Below are positions 32,282 through 43,563 of a DNA stretch of 64,000 nucleotides, in pieces (within the stretch, counting starts at the first letter, position 1; every line of letters begins with the position of its first letter). The DNA is from Mantamonas sphyraenae. Taxonomy: Eukaryota; CRuMs; Mantamonadidae. Both the position numbers and the translations under genes were made by a program. The notes below the pieces were generated by a model. It had not been told where the DNA came from. It worked only from the letters and a program-made list of their open reading frames with translations, and searched no databases. The stretch covers positions 186,001 through 250,000 of the forward strand of contig JAPMXV010000054.1 in NCBI GenBank assembly GCA_026936335.1. Direction: 5' to 3'.

Positions 32282-34675
32282 ATGCGCCCCACTGTCCTGT
32301 GCAGGCCTGCTGCCTGTCTGGCACTCATTCTACTGATTGCCTGTGTGTGTGTGCATGCGTCTGCAGAAATTGGTACCGCAGGGGGCGAGCTGGTGCACGT
32401 GGAGCCTCCCAAGGTGGCCCTGATCAGCATTCCCTTTTCCTGCGTCCTCACCATCCCGGCATACGTCAACCACACTCTGTGGCCTGCCCAGCTGCCCATT
32501 GCCGTGCGCAACAACCACACCGGGGCCCTGCTGACCAACGTGACCATGCAGACGGCTGCCAACGGCCTGCCGCTGCAGACGACGACGATCACGCTGACGT
32601 TGCCCACAGCCGGTCCGCACACGTTGCGCTTCGACCTGCGCAGCCCCAGCGGCCAGCCACTGTCGGTCACCGCCGATGTGTACACTGTGCCTGGCTGGAC
32701 CTCGCTTGTGTCGCCGCTGCTGACCATTGTGCTGGCCATTGTGGTCAAGAATGTGCTTGTGGCGCTCTTTCTGGGCACCTTTCTCGCATGCTTCTTCATC
32801 TACAGCTACAACCCACTGGTGGCCCTGCTGCGTACTTTGGACACGTATTGGATCTTTGGTTTCCGCGATGGCAACCATGCACCGGTGCTGCTGTTCACGT
32901 TTCTGCTCGGCTCCACCATCGGCCTGGTCTCCAAGAGTGGAGGTGCCATGGCCTTTGGACGCATGGTGTCACGCTATGCATCCAGCCAGACCTCGGCCAA
33001 ACTCATGTTGCTTGCCTTTAGCACCGCCGTGCTCGTGGACGACTACACCAGCATCCTCCTCGCAGGCAACATCTTCAAACCCATCATGCGCGACATGGGT
33101 GTGGCCCCGCAAAAGTTTGCCTTTCTGGTGCACACCTACGGCTCATGTCTTGCCTCGTTCTCGCCCGTCTCCTCCTGGACCGGCGTGGAGTTGGGCTACC
33201 TGACCTCCACCTACAAGGCCATGGGTGTGGAGCTCGACCCGTTCCTGGTCTTTCTCCAAACCATCCCCTATCGCTTCTTCCCACTCCTGGCCATCCTCTT
33301 TCTGTGGCTCAACACCCTGCTGCGTCGCGACCTGGGGCCCATGTGCACCGCGGAGCTGGAACACCGCCGTTCCCGGGAACTCCTCGACCCCGGCTATGGA
33401 CACCTGAAGCGTGGCAATGGCAACGATGATGACACAGACGAGGTCCAGGATGTGTTGCTGAGCCACGGACGCACCATGGGAACGACAACAACCTCGACGA
33501 CGACAACGCCGCTGCTGGATGACGACGACGACGACGATGATGATGAGGAGGACGGGGATGGGGATGGGGATGGAGGGCGTGTGGGACGCGGCAAGAACAA
33601 CCACAAGTCCGCGGGCGTGCAGACAGAGGACGATGGGCCTCTTGTGCCGTTGCCAGGGACGCCGCAACGTGCGTACAACGCGGTGATCCCGTTTGCGCTG
33701 CTGATTGGGGTCACTGTAACAGGAATGGTGCTGACGGGCATTGCCCAGGTGAATGCGTTGAACGCAGGGGTGGCCAAGGAGGCGCAGGTGCCCCTGGATG
33801 TGATCAACGTGTTTAGCAACAGCAACGCAGTGTCCTCGCTGCTGTGGGCTTCCTTTGCCGGGGCATCTGTAAGCATGCTGCTTGTACGTGCACAGGGCAT
33901 GATGGACCTCATGGATGCCATGGAGGTGTTTGTGGAGGGGGCCAAGGACGTGTTGGAACCCGTCTTTCTGCTGTCGCTGGCCTGGGCACTGGGCCAGGCC
34001 ATCAACGACACACAAACGGCAGAGTTCCTGATTACCTTTTTGGGCAGCAAGTTTCCCAGCGGTATTCTGCCGCTGCTGGTCACTGTGTTTGGCTTCCTGC
34101 TTTCCTTTGCAACGGGCAGCTCGTTCGGCACACAGGGCATCATGTTTCCGCTGTGCCTGCCTCTGGCACGCGGTCTGGGCCAGCACTTGGGTGCAGACGC
34201 CGCCAACGATCTGATGGTGCAGACGGCCGCCGCCATTTTTAGCAGCTCCGTGTTTGGCAACGTGGCGTCTCCCATTGCCGACAACACGGTGCTGTCGTCG
34301 CTGTCCACCGGGTGCAGCATCAGCGACCACGTAAGCAGTCAGGCGCCGTATCTGTTGCTTCTGGCCGTGGTCTCCAGCGTGTTTGGCGTCCTGCCAGCCG
34401 GTCTGGGATGGTTCCCACCCACCGTCGGTTTGCTCCTCTGTGCGGGCGTCCTCGCTGGCGTCTTGCTGCTCCTGGGACGCAACCCGGGCCAAATGAGCCT
34501 CGACGAGGCTCAGGCGTCGGAAGGACAGGGGCCCGTGGCATCCATCCGCAACTGGTGGCAGCGGACCGTACGCCGCCAGCAGGGCCAGGATGGACATCGC
34601 CGCAACGACGAGAGAGTTGACTATCATGCCGTGAATGTGGAGGGACTGCCCACTTCGGCGCATGGAATACAATGA
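32282..34675 (+). CDS. NhaC-type Na+/H+ antiporter family membrane protein
   Basis: A single exon encodes 797 residues. A signal peptide (PAACLALILLIACVCVHASA) and a ~110-residue lumenal beta-rich region come first. A transporter core follows with GSTIGLVSKSGGAMAFGRMV, VLVDDYTSILLAGNIFKPIM and SFSPVSSWTGVELGYL, typical of the NhaC antiporter family. An acidic Asp-rich cytosolic loop (about residues 405-455) splits the core. The second half has FATGSSFGTQGIMFPLCLP and NVASPIADNTVLSS. The TM count is about 12. The substrate is inferred from family; some relatives carry dicarboxylates or amino acids. The long N-terminal exposed domain is typical of the eukaryotic members rather than bacterial ones. 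Confidence 0.87.
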   Translation: MRPTVLCRPAACLALILLIACVCVHASAEIGTAGGELVHVEPPKVALISIPFSCVLTIPAYVNHTLWPAQLPIAVRNNHTGALLTNVTMQTAANGLPLQTTTITLTLPTAGPHTLRFDLRSPSGQPLSVTADVYTVPGWTSLVSPLLTIVLAIVVKNVLVALFLGTFLACFFIYSYNPLVALLRTLDTYWIFGFRDGNHAPVLLFTFLLGSTIGLVSKSGGAMAFGRMVSRYASSQTSAKLMLLAFSTAVLVDDYTSILLAGNIFKPIMRDMGVAPQKFAFLVHTYGSCLASFSPVSSWTGVELGYLTSTYKAMGVELDPFLVFLQTIPYRFFPLLAILFLWLNTLLRRDLGPMCTAELEHRRSRELLDPGYGHLKRGNGNDDDTDEVQDVLLSHGRTMGTTTTSTTTTPLLDDDDDDDDDEEDGDGDGDGGRVGRGKNNHKSAGVQTEDDGPLVPLPGTPQRAYNAVIPFALLIGVTVTGMVLTGIAQVNALNAGVAKEAQVPLDVINVFSNSNAVSSLLWASFAGASVSMLLVRAQGMMDLMDAMEVFVEGAKDVLEPVFLLSLAWALGQAINDTQTAEFLITFLGSKFPSGILPLLVTVFGFLLSFATGSSFGTQGIMFPLCLPLARGLGQHLGADAANDLMVQTAAAIFSSSVFGNVASPIADNTVLSSLSTGCSISDHVSSQAPYLLLLAVVSSVFGVLPAGLGWFPPTVGLLLCAGVLAGVLLLLGRNPGQMSLDEAQASEGQGPVASIRNWWQRTVRRQQGQDGHRRNDERVDYHAVNVEGLPTSAHGIQ

Positions 34676-34748
34676 TGGATGGTGCTAATGTTGCATTTTG
34701 CATTGTGGTTGAGCTGCGCCCATGGTTGGGCGGTGAGCATTTGCTCAC

Positions 34749-36323
34749 TTACGGGAGCGACGAGGTCTTCCACAGGACAATCTTGCCATCGACACCGGTG
34801 GTGGAAAAGGCGCAGTCGTCGAGGGAGCCCGTGCCGAGGGGCACAAGGCAGCTGATGGAGTTCTGGTGCTTGGTCTTGAGCTCGGTATCGTCAGAGCTCT
34901 TCTGGCCACGCGAGGCCTGCTGCTGGAACATCTTAAAGGCAGCCGAGGTGCCGGTCTCCTTCTTGGCCTCCTTCTCGGCCTCCTGCTTGTCGACGACGCC
35001 GACCTCGACGGCGCCCTCGGAGGAGACGTTGAAGAGGACCGGGTTGCAGTCGTAGCCCGCAGCGACAAGGCTGGAGCCGTCGTTGATGAACTGGATGGTG
35101 CGGAAGGGCAGGTACTTGGTCTTGGTCTTGATGGCCGAATCCGGAGTGGCGACGTCGGGCACGTAGGTGACGGACGAGTCGTGCGAGGCATAGGCCAACG
35201 AGTTGCCGTCGGGCGAGAAGCGAACGCTGTGCACCCAGCTGGTGTTTGTGTCGTAGGTGGCCAAGCACTCGCCAAAGGGCGCAGGCTTCTTCTCAAAGAA
35301 CGGCGTGCTGCCCTTCTTGTCCACACCACGGATGGCAGCCGAAAAGATGCGGGCCTTGAAGTCGGAGGAGCCTGTGGCCAGCAGCAGGTTGCTGGGGTGC
35401 CAGTCAACGGACAGCACCGTGCTGCCGTGCTTCTTGATGTGCTTGGACACCCACCAGTCGTTGTCCTCCTCAAAGTAGCACACCGACACGCACTTGGCGC
35501 CCGAGCCGACGGCAAACTTGTCCTCTGTGTACATGGATGACGTGTGTGTGTGTGTGTCTGCGTCAGAATGGCCGTGCGTGTGTGTTTGGGGCGGGGGAGT
35601 GAAAAGAGGGAAATGGACGATCTGCACACGAGCGTGCTCCAGCTCGCCGACGACGTACCCTTGGGGCTCCACTTGACGCAGGTTGCGCAGCGGTTGAGAC
35701 GGAGGATCACGAGAGTGGGGCGCCAGGCACCCTCCTGGAACTCCCTGTGGGTGTTGAAGAGCAGGGGAGCAGGGGAGCGGGCCGTCGTGAGCATGACGAA
35801 AAAGAGGGCGGTGGAGGGGAAAATTGAAAAAGGGGCCGGCCGGGAGGGCCGGCTGGGAGAAGCAGCGTACCACACGTAGGCGTTGCGGTCCTGCGAGCAC
35901 GAAACAATGCGGTTGGTCTCGGGAGCCCAGTCAAGGCCCGTGATCACCTGGTCGTGCTGTGGGCGGTGAGAGCGCGTGTGCAGGAGAGGCGTGTGAGTGT
36001 GAATTCGTGTGTGATCGTCGTCGTCGTCGTCGTCGCTCGTCTGCGGACGTTGTCGTAGTGCACGTACCTCCTTGAGCTCGTACAGCTTGTTCCACACACC
36101 GGGACCCTTCTTGTACACGTGGATCTCGTTGTTGTTGGGGCAGACAGCCAGCACTGCGAGGAGGGGCAAGGGTTGGGTGTTGGGGAGAAATGAGGTGTTA
36201 GTCCAAAGGCCCGTTGCCGGCCCGAGACGCAGGGGCTGGATGGGCAGACGACGTACTGGTGCGGTCCTTGTTCCATGCATGGCAGGTGATGGTTTCTGCG
36301 AGTTGCTTCTTCTCACTGCTCAT
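34749..36323 (-). CDS. ARPC1: Arp2/3 complex WD40 subunit ARPC1
   Basis: Exons 34749..35524, 35659..35744, 35871..35956, 36068..36153 and 36257..36323 give 366 residues. Three internal exons are each exactly 86 nt. ARPC1 is the beta-propeller subunit of the actin-branching Arp2/3 complex. The start ITCHAWNKDRT, then VCPNNNEIHVYKK, DWAPETNRIVSCSQDRNAYV, RCATCVKWSPKEDKFAVGSG, VCYFEEDNDWWVSKHIKK and VLSVDWHPSNLLLATGSSD are all diagnostic. The insert with FKMFQQQASRGQK is the Arp2/3-specific arm region. The protein ends GKIVLWKTSSLP. Length matches the family (370). It shares a 206-bp divergent region with the PX-kinase gene. Confidence 0.97.
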
Positions 36324-36529
36324 CTGTATCTACTTGTGCTTGGTTCGATTGCGTGGGACAGCGCAGGCATGTGCATGTGTGTGTGCCACGCCCCTTGGAA
36401 GGACAAAGGCAGACACATGCCACACAGATGAGAATGGCTGTACACGTGTGAAGGACACATTGACCGACGCTGTGTGGGCATGGATTTGGGCGCCTGCTCG
36501 AAAGCAGCCAACCCTTTTCGAAACCGGCC

Positions 36530-38395
36530 ATGGACGACCAGGAAATCCAGTTCCAAATCGACGATGCTCAGCAGTTGATGGTGAGCATTTCGGACACGGA
36601 AACCAAGTATGACGAGAACGCCAAGGTGGGTGAAAGGTGGGCGGTGGACGGACTTTCCGTCGCGTCGCCGTTAGCAAAGAGGACGCCTGCGCAAAGACAC
36701 AGGAGTGCACATCCCCTGCGTCGTACGCTGGCACAGCGTGCGTGTGTGTGTGCGTGTGTGTGTGTGTATATGTGTGTGGTGTGTGTGTGTGCGGGAGGGA
36801 TGGTGAGAGAACGAGCAGAGGGCCGGCGGAAAATCGCAAAGCGGGCGGCAGCGAGGAAGCAGTGCTGAAAAAAGAGGCGTTGGGCCCGGAAATGAGCGTG
36901 TTTTGAAGCTGACCCCAGGATGCACACGACAGGCGTACACGGTGTACAAGATTCAGGTGCGCAAGGGCTTTTCGTCCTGGTTTGTGTACCGCCGCTACAG
37001 CGAGTTTGTGTCGCTGAACCGCAAGGTAAGGGGCCGCCGGGAAGAGGGCAGGTTTGCCACTTTTTGGGCCCGTCCGCTCAGCGTGGCCGGAAGCGGGGCA
37101 CAGATGGCTGACACGAGAAAGGGGCACTGTGCGTGCAACACATACACACACGCACACGCGGGATGGCACACGTGTAGCTGAGCAAGATTGCAGACAAGTC
37201 GACAAAGAAGGACTTGAGCCTGCCCAAGAAAAAGGTGCTGGGCTCCATGTCGGCCAAGGTGATCGACGAGAGGAAAGAGGGCCTCCTGAACTACCTGGTG
37301 GTTGCATCGTCGGACTCTGAGATTGTCAAGTCGGAGGAGCTGTGGGACTTTTTGGGCTACGAGCCGCAGAGCGACTCGGGGGAGAAGAAGGTGGACATTG
37401 AGGACTTTGACCTGCTCAACGTGCTGGGCCGCGGCTCGTTCGGCAAGGTGATGCTGGCGCGCAAGAAGGACAACCAGAAGCTGTATGCAGTCAAGGTGCT
37501 GAAGAAGCAGGACATTGTGGAGGGCGAGGTGCTGAAGCACACGCAGTCGGAGAAGCATATCCTGCAGTCGCTGCAGTCGCCGTTCCTGGTGGGGCTGGAG
37601 TATTCGTTCCAGTCGGACGACAAGCTGTACATGGTGCTGGACTACATCTCGGGTGGCGACCTGTTCTTCCATCTGCAGAACGAAAAGTTTGACGAGGAGC
37701 GTTCGCGCTTCTACGCGGCGGAGATCATCCTTGCGCTGAAGTACCTGCACGAACACGGCATTGTGTACCGCGACCTGAAGCCCGAAAACGTGCTGCTGCG
37801 CGCCAACGGCCACCTGTGCCTGACGGATTTTGGCTTGTGCAAGGAGGGCATGGAGGACAACCAGCGCACGAGCACGTTCTGCGGCAGCCTGGAGTACATG
37901 GCGCCCGAGGTGTTGGAGTACAACGACTACAGCTACAGCGTGGACTGGTGGGGACTGGGGATTGTGCTGTACATGATGATTACGGGTCGCCATCCGTTCT
38001 ACCACAGCAACCAGGAGGAGATGTGCAAGCGCATCCTGACCTCGGAGCTGCGTTTCCCGTCGTCCGTGTATGTGTCCAAGGAGGCCAAGGATGTGCTGCT
38101 GGGCCTGCTGCACAAGGATCCCAGCAAGCGCCTGGGCTGCACCCAGGACGGCGCCGCCGACCTGATGGAGCACCCGTTCTTTGACGGTCTGGACTTTGAC
38201 GAACTGACGCAGCTGGGCATCGAGCCGCCCTTTGTGCCCAAGGTGGACGACGAGGAGGACGTCAACAACTTTGACCCGGAGTTTACGCAGGAGCCTGCCG
38301 TGCTCACCCCGTCTGAGACGTCTCATCTGGACAGCAAGATCCAGGATGCGTTCCAGGGATTCACCTATGTCACAGACAGTGTGCTGAAGGAGTGA
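36530..38395 (+). CDS. PX domain AGC kinase, SGK3-like
   Basis: Exons 36530..36625, 36933..37025 and 37178..38395, phase 0, give 468 residues. The N-terminal PX domain (VYKIQVRKGFSSWFVYRRYSEF, with the phosphoinositide-binding Arg of YRRYSEF) targets PI3P-rich endosomes in SGK3. The AGC kinase domain has GRGSFGKVMLARKK, AVKVLKKQ, YRDLKPENVLL, DFGLCKEGMED, activation loop TSTFCGSLEYMAPEVLEY and C-tail hydrophobic motif QGFTYVT. The PDK1-site Thr and the hydrophobic-motif Thr are both present, so the PDK1/TORC2 control of SGK kinases is probably kept. The loop reads CGSLEYMAPE where most SGK/AKT have CGTPEYLAPE. This looks closer to S6K-type loops in detail, so the name SGK3-like is by domain order. 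Confidence 0.93.
36739..36796 (+). repeat. TG-rich repeat in the first intron of the PX-kinase gene
   Basis: An imperfect (TG)n tract with CG and TATA interruptions lies in the intron 36626..36932. It is one of many CA/TG-rich introns in the window. Confidence 0.8.
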
Positions 38396-38597
38396 GCGGA
38401 GTGGGGAAAGGGAGACGGCGGCGAGGATTCGGGAAGAGAGAGAGAGTGGAAGAGAAGAAATGGATCCCACGAGAGGAATGCCACGGTGTTTTTGGGATTT
38501 GGGACGTGGATGGGTTTGCAGCTGGCTTGTGGATCAGTTGGGAGTGGGAGTGGCGGATTGTGTGGGGGCCGCGTGGTGAGGCACCCGAACAAACGCC

Positions 38598-39301
38598 ATG
38601 AGCAGCAGCAACAGTGGAAAAGACCGCAAGAAATATGATCGCCAGCTCCGGTGAGTGGCACAGGGAGGTGGAGACCGGGTGTTGGAGGGCGCACACTGAC
38701 ACGGGGAGGGCGGCGGCTCAGCATCTGGGACGACCATGGACAGGACGCCATCGAGGAGGCTCGCGTGCTGCTGCTGAACGCGACAGCCACGGGATCCGAA
38801 ATCCTGAAGAACCTTGTGCTGCCTGGTAGGTTTGCAGTGGGCAAAGGCGGTGGCCACAGCCGAACAGAGGGGTTGGGGTGCACACACGTCGTTTTGTGCG
38901 GTTTCCGGCAAAAGGGGCGTGTTTGCGACGGCACAGGATTTCCCCTCCCGGTTCGGCGGGCGGCGGACGCATGCACACGCAGCTGCGAGGTCGAGGGTGC
39001 ATACGCATGGGCTGGCACTGACACGGCACACGTGTGAACCGGGTTGCAGGTCTGGGCTCGTTTCACATCATTGACAACAAGGAGGTGACGCACGACGATC
39101 TTGGCAACAACTTTTTCGTCACCAAGTCGGATCTGGGCAAGAGCCGCGCAGAGACAGTGACGAATCTGCTGCTGGAAATGAACCCGGACGTGGCAGGCGC
39201 GTTCTCGCAAGAGGTAAGGCAGCAGCGAGTGCGGGTGAGAGGAATTCAGGGGGCAAGACGGGGAGTGGAGGCTTACACAGGCGTGCGGGAACGGGGGAAC
39301 G

Positions 39302-39345
<44 letters not shown>

Positions 39346-40620
39346 GATTCGCAGGACCCCGAGGAGGTGATTGCTGGTGAGACGTCGCTGTTGGAGGGCT
39401 ACTCTGTGATTGTGGCGTGCAACCTGCAGCCAGCCCACTTTTTGACGCTGGCACGTTGGGGAGAGGCAAACGACACGCCGGTGGTGCTTGCGCAGGCCAA
39501 TGGGCTGGTGGGTCGCATCCGACTGTTCTGCGGAGAACACACGGTGGTGGAGAGCAAGCCGGACGACTACCACCCGGATCTGCGTCTGCGGGACTCGTTC
39601 CCTGCATTTGACGAGTATGTGGCATCGTACGGCGACATCGACTCGCTGGAGGCAGAGCCACACAGGGAGGTGCCGTACGCGGTGCTTCTGAAGTACCTGA
39701 TGGACCAGTACGTGAGCGAGAACGGTGGCAAGTATCCACAGAGCAGCGCAGAGAAGGACGCCTTCAAGGCGTTCATCCGCAACAAGAGCAAGAACATGTT
39801 TGATGAGGACAACTTTGCAGAGGCGGTCAAGAAGGCGTTTCTTGCGTGGATGCCGTACGAGATCCCGAGCGAGGTCAAGGCAATCCTGGAGGACGACAAG
39901 GTGGGCAAGGTGGACGCAGACACGCCTGTGTTCTGGGTGCTCGTGTCTGCCATCAAGCAGTTTGTGGACAACGAGGGTGAGGGCAAGCTGCCTCTGAACG
40001 GGTCGATTCCGGACATGTTTGCGTCGACGGACAACTACGTGTCGCTGCAGAAGCTGTACAACGCAAAGGCGGCCGAAGACATTGCAGCCGTGCAGGCGTA
40101 CGCAGATGCGCTGTGCGAAGCGGCTGGACGGCCCAAGGTGGAGCGCGTGGTGACGAAGCGGTACTGCAAGAACAGCGCGTTTATGCAACTGCTGCGCTAC
40201 AAGCCGCTGGAGCAGGAGTATGCAGCGGAGGAGTTTGACGTGGAAGGCTTCAACATGCAGGTGATGATGGCGGAGTTTATGGGCAAGAACGTGTTTTGGT
40301 ATGCGGCATACCGGGCGCTGGACGCGTACGTGCAGAGCAAGGGCAAGGTTGCAGACGCAAGCGATGAGGGACGCGCAGGTATGGTGGCCATGCTCAAGGA
40401 GTGGCTGGGCAGCGTGGGCGCAGACCAGGAGAGCGTGCCGGAGGACTATGCGGTGGAGATGGCCCGCTACCAGGGCGTGGAGCTGCACAACATGGCAGCC
40501 ATGCTCGGCGGCGTCGGCGCACAAGAGATCCTCAAGATTGTGACGCACCAGTTTGTGCCGTTCAACCACACGCTGATCATCAACGGCGTGGAGGGCAGCA
40601 GCTCGACATTCAACTTTTGA
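38598..40620 (+). CDS. NAE1: NEDD8-activating enzyme E1 regulatory subunit NAE1 (APPBP1/ULA1)
   Basis: Exons 38598..38650, 38722..38825, 39050..39213 and 39355..40620 give 528 residues. NAE1 pairs with UBA3 to activate NEDD8 for cullin modification. The start [20 protein letters not shown] (rebuilt over the first intron), [40 protein letters not shown] and LLLEMNPDV are textbook family motifs. The adenylation catalytic Cys is absent, as expected for this subunit. The C-terminal part ends [20 protein letters not shown] and a short [14 protein letters not shown]. Length is near the human 534. The third intron carries a long (TC)n tract that serves as the pyrimidine-rich 3' end. Confidence 0.97.
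39305..39340 (+). repeat. (TC)18 dinucleotide repeat in a NAE1 intron
   Basis: Thirty-six bases of uninterrupted TC repeat lie 15 nt upstream of the acceptor at 39353-39354. The tract doubles as the polypyrimidine tract for that splice site, so its length could affect splicing. Confidence 0.9.
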
Positions 40621-41126
40621 AGAGGGTGGACAAGAGCGAGTGGAGGGACGCGCGGGAGGACGGGAGACGCAATGCAGGGAGTTTGGACGGCGAATTGCCA
40701 CGCTTTTCATTGGGGAGGGGTGTGACCGTGTGTGGGGCTGGAACAAGGCCGGCAGGGCGTGGCGAAAGGACGGGAGGGGCGGTGCATGCAGACGGCGGTG
40801 GAAAGCGGGCGAAAAGGTATTGGCAGGGATAAGCACACTGTATGCACAAACGGAGGTGATGTGTGTGTAGGGTGGGTCCGCCAGAGGCTGGGAGTAGGGA
40901 GGTGTAGGTGCACCTGGTGACCGGCAAGGCCCACGGGCGTGCGAAACGCCATCGAACAGCCAGTCAAAGTAGCACACCGTTGTTCTGCGATTCCCCTAAG
41001 CACCGTGTGATCACCACGCCGTCTCAAGGAGGGGCGCTCTCACCAAGCGACTCTAACATAGGGGCTCGGTTGATGTATTTTTAATGACTTTGAGCAGCGG
41101 GCGCCCACCCTGGCACCCATTCCACA
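40621..41126. other. Intergenic region between NAE1 and the formyltransferase gene
   Basis: About 500 bp with no supported gene. G-rich sequence follows the NAE1 stop. An AT-rich patch (TATTTTTAATG type, about 41072-41084) sits some 45 bp before the next start codon and is the only visible core-promoter candidate. Nothing else was recognised. Confidence 0.5.
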
Positions 41127-42309
41127 ATGAGCAGCACCAACGGCATGGACATCGAAAGCAGCAACGACACTGCAGGCGAGGGGAGCATCAACTCGTCGGA
41201 GCAGACGCAGAAGAAGCAGCGCACAGACGCAGACTTTCGCGTGGCGGTGATGGGCCAGGGGGCGTTTGGAGCAGAAGTGCTGAAGGAGCTGATTGCGCTG
41301 GACGAGGTGCAGGTGGTAGGCGCGAGTGCACCCGAGCCGAAGGAAGGTGGCAATGCGGACCCTCTATGGGCAGCAGCTAGCGAAGCGGGTCTGCCGTGCG
41401 TCGACACGCGCAGTCTGAAGAAGGAAGAGGGGATGGCTGCCTGGAAGGAGCTTGATCTGGACCTGTGTGTGATGGCCTTTGTGACGTACGTTTTGCAAAT
41501 GGGGCCCTGTGTTTGAGTTGCGACGGGGGCCTATGTGGGGAGCGTGAGCACACGCGGGGAATGCGTGTGTGTGGTTCGCAGGGCGTTGACACGGAAAAGA
41601 GGGCGGTCGTCAACACCACAGGGTGATCATCCCGGACGAGGCGCTGCAGTACCCGCGCCAGGGAACGATCCAATACCACCCTTCGCTGTTGCCGCTGCAC
41701 CGAGGGGCGAGTGCCATTGGATGGAGCATCCTGCTGCAGGAGAAACAGACCGGGTACACGGTGTTCTGGCCTGATCACGGCCTGGACACAGGGCCGATCC
41801 TGCTGCAGGAGACGGTGGACATTGGGGCGGACGACACGACGGCGTCATTGTACTTTAGCCAACTGTTCCCCATGGGAGTCAAGGGCATGGTGAAGGCCAC
41901 CCTTCAGGTGCGAGACGGAACGGCAGAGCGGGTGGAGCAGGATCACAGCGTGAGCACGTACGAACCCATCCTGCGCAAGGCTCAGGCCAAGATCGAATGG
42001 TACCAACCTGCAGACCGTGTGTATGCGCTGATTCGTGCGTGCAACTCGCAGCCTGGTGCGTGGACGCCGTACGGCGGGGAGGACGGCGTGCTGAAGATCT
42101 TCACCTGCAAGTTGCTGGAGCAGCAGGTGGATGGCATGTACGGCACAGTGTTGGACATCAACACCGACCCGCAGGAGGGTTACTTTGACGTGCGACTCAA
42201 CGGCGGCACTCTGCGCGTGCAAAAGGTCCAGGTGCCGGGCAGCAAGAAGGTCAACGCGGGCGCATGGGCTGGCGAGGAAGGTTTGGAGGTGGGATTCCGC
42301 TTCAAGTGA
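41127..42309 (+). CDS. Stand-alone 10-formyltetrahydrofolate hydrolase/formyltransferase domain protein
   Basis: Exons 41127..41485 and 41622..42309 join in phase 2, giving 348 residues. The fold is that of the N-terminal domain of 10-formyl-THF dehydrogenase (ALDH1L). It has FRVAVMGQGAFGAEVLKELI, the folate/catalytic segment YHPSLLPLHRGASAIGW with the active-site His, and FWPDHGLDTGPILLQE with the active-site Asp. A C-terminal FMT-C-like barrel follows (VLDINTDPQEGYFDV). The aldehyde dehydrogenase and carrier-protein domains of ALDH1L are missing, and the stop is followed by another gene. Likely activity is release or transfer of the formyl group from 10-formyl-THF. An N-terminal ~35-residue Ser/Asn/Glu-rich extension is not obviously a transit peptide. 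Confidence 0.87.
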
Positions 42310-42395
42310 AACTGTAGAGTGGATGTGTGAGCAAGGGGAGGAAGGGAGGGGGGCGGATGGGATGTGCGGGGCGGGCCCTGCCGAATCAAAAACAA

Positions 42396-43520
42396 ATGGA
42401 CAAGGACGAGGAGATCGAAGTCATTGCCATAGACGGGGGGGATTTGGAGGAGGTGGAGGTTGCAGACGACGGATTAGAAGACATGGTGGAACGGGTGGGC
42501 ATGCTGGTGGGCATGGAGGGCAGCCACAGGGTGGAATGGGGAGAGCTGGACGCCGTGGGAGTACACATGGTGGGTGCGCGGCAGGACAGTGAGGCGTGTG
42601 TGAAGGAAGCAGAGGCACACGGCCTGATGGATACCGAGGCACTGTGTGGGTTTGTGGCTGTGGCTGTGGCGGAGAAGGTGAGCGCTTGGTTGAGCGGCTT
42701 GAGCAGCTTTGAACGGGTTCCGGTGGTGACGGCGTACGACGTGGCACAGCTGCTGTGTGTTTTGGAGGACGAAAAGTGGATGGGCACACAGGTGGGTGAG
42801 TGCATGGACAAGGTGGTGGCACGGCGACGGGAGGGGGCCGAAAGCGATTCGTCCTTGGAGGAGCTGGGTGAGTGTATGGCCATCTACGAGGTGAGCGACC
42901 ACGTGCGCGAGCTGGCAGATCCGAGGATGCATTTTGTGCGCAGCAGCATGGCAGGGATGGGTCTGGAGGATGGCGAGCAGGTGAGCAAGGAGGAAAAGCA
43001 GAGACTGCTGGCTGAGGATGGCTTGTTTGCCAGTGGCAGCGTGTTTGTGGAGCGCAGCGAGCCACACGCGCTGTTGACACCCGCCAATTGGGTGTGTGAC
43101 AGGCAGGCGGGCTTCAGTGTGAGCGCGCAAGGGGGTGCAGGCGCAGGGACTCACGGGGGCCTGACACAGCACGGCGAGAGTGTGCTGAACAGCAGCGCCG
43201 GCGCACAAGAGGAGACACAGGAGGAGGGCCAAGAGCTTGAAGGCACACTGGAGATGGTGGACTGCACAGGGGCTGTGTTTATCCTGCAACTGGCCAACCA
43301 CTTTGCGGTGGCTTTGCCCCTCGTGCTCCTGCATGCCACCCTGGACGGGGACTATGCCTACACTCGCTGTGTATTTGTGTTGGATAGTCGCGAGGAGGAC
43401 GGCGCCGACGTGCTTCAGTGGCCTGTGGTTGCCGAGGTGGCTGCAATGGCCTTTGGCGTGCAGCAAGACGAATCGGTGCCCGGGAAGAAGAGCAGGGACA
43501 CGGGCCTGATGTTCCTGTGA
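42396..43520 (+). CDS. Unrecognised acidic protein
   Basis: A single exon encodes 374 residues from ATG 42396 (MDKDEEIEVIAIDGG); an in-frame ATG at 42357 would add 13. The protein is rich in Glu, Asp, Val and Gly, with no signal peptide, membrane segment or clear coiled coil. Two folded-looking blocks can be seen. One is around residues 85-215 (KVSAWLSGLSSFERVPVVTA; VRELADPRMHFVRSSMAGMG). The other is near the C-terminus (GAVFILQLANHFAVALPLVL; GDYAYTRCVFVLDS). A Gly/Ser/Glu-rich linker separates them. No known family was recognised. It lies 86 bp after the formyltransferase gene on the same strand, and its stop is 43 bp from the convergent 4-TM gene. Confidence 0.75.
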   Translation: MDKDEEIEVIAIDGGDLEEVEVADDGLEDMVERVGMLVGMEGSHRVEWGELDAVGVHMVGARQDSEACVKEAEAHGLMDTEALCGFVAVAVAEKVSAWLSGLSSFERVPVVTAYDVAQLLCVLEDEKWMGTQVGECMDKVVARRREGAESDSSLEELGECMAIYEVSDHVRELADPRMHFVRSSMAGMGLEDGEQVSKEEKQRLLAEDGLFASGSVFVERSEPHALLTPANWVCDRQAGFSVSAQGGAGAGTHGGLTQHGESVLNSSAGAQEETQEEGQELEGTLEMVDCTGAVFILQLANHFAVALPLVLLHATLDGDYAYTRCVFVLDSREEDGADVLQWPVVAEVAAMAFGVQQDESVPGKKSRDTGLMFL

Positions 43521-43563
43521 CGAAAGATACAGTTTTGGTTGGGCGTCACATTGATTAATGCCA

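Noticed and set aside
36530..36932. Read-through of the first intron in the PX-kinase gene
   Set aside because: The stretch is TG-repeat rich and the PX fold continues only after splicing to 36933.
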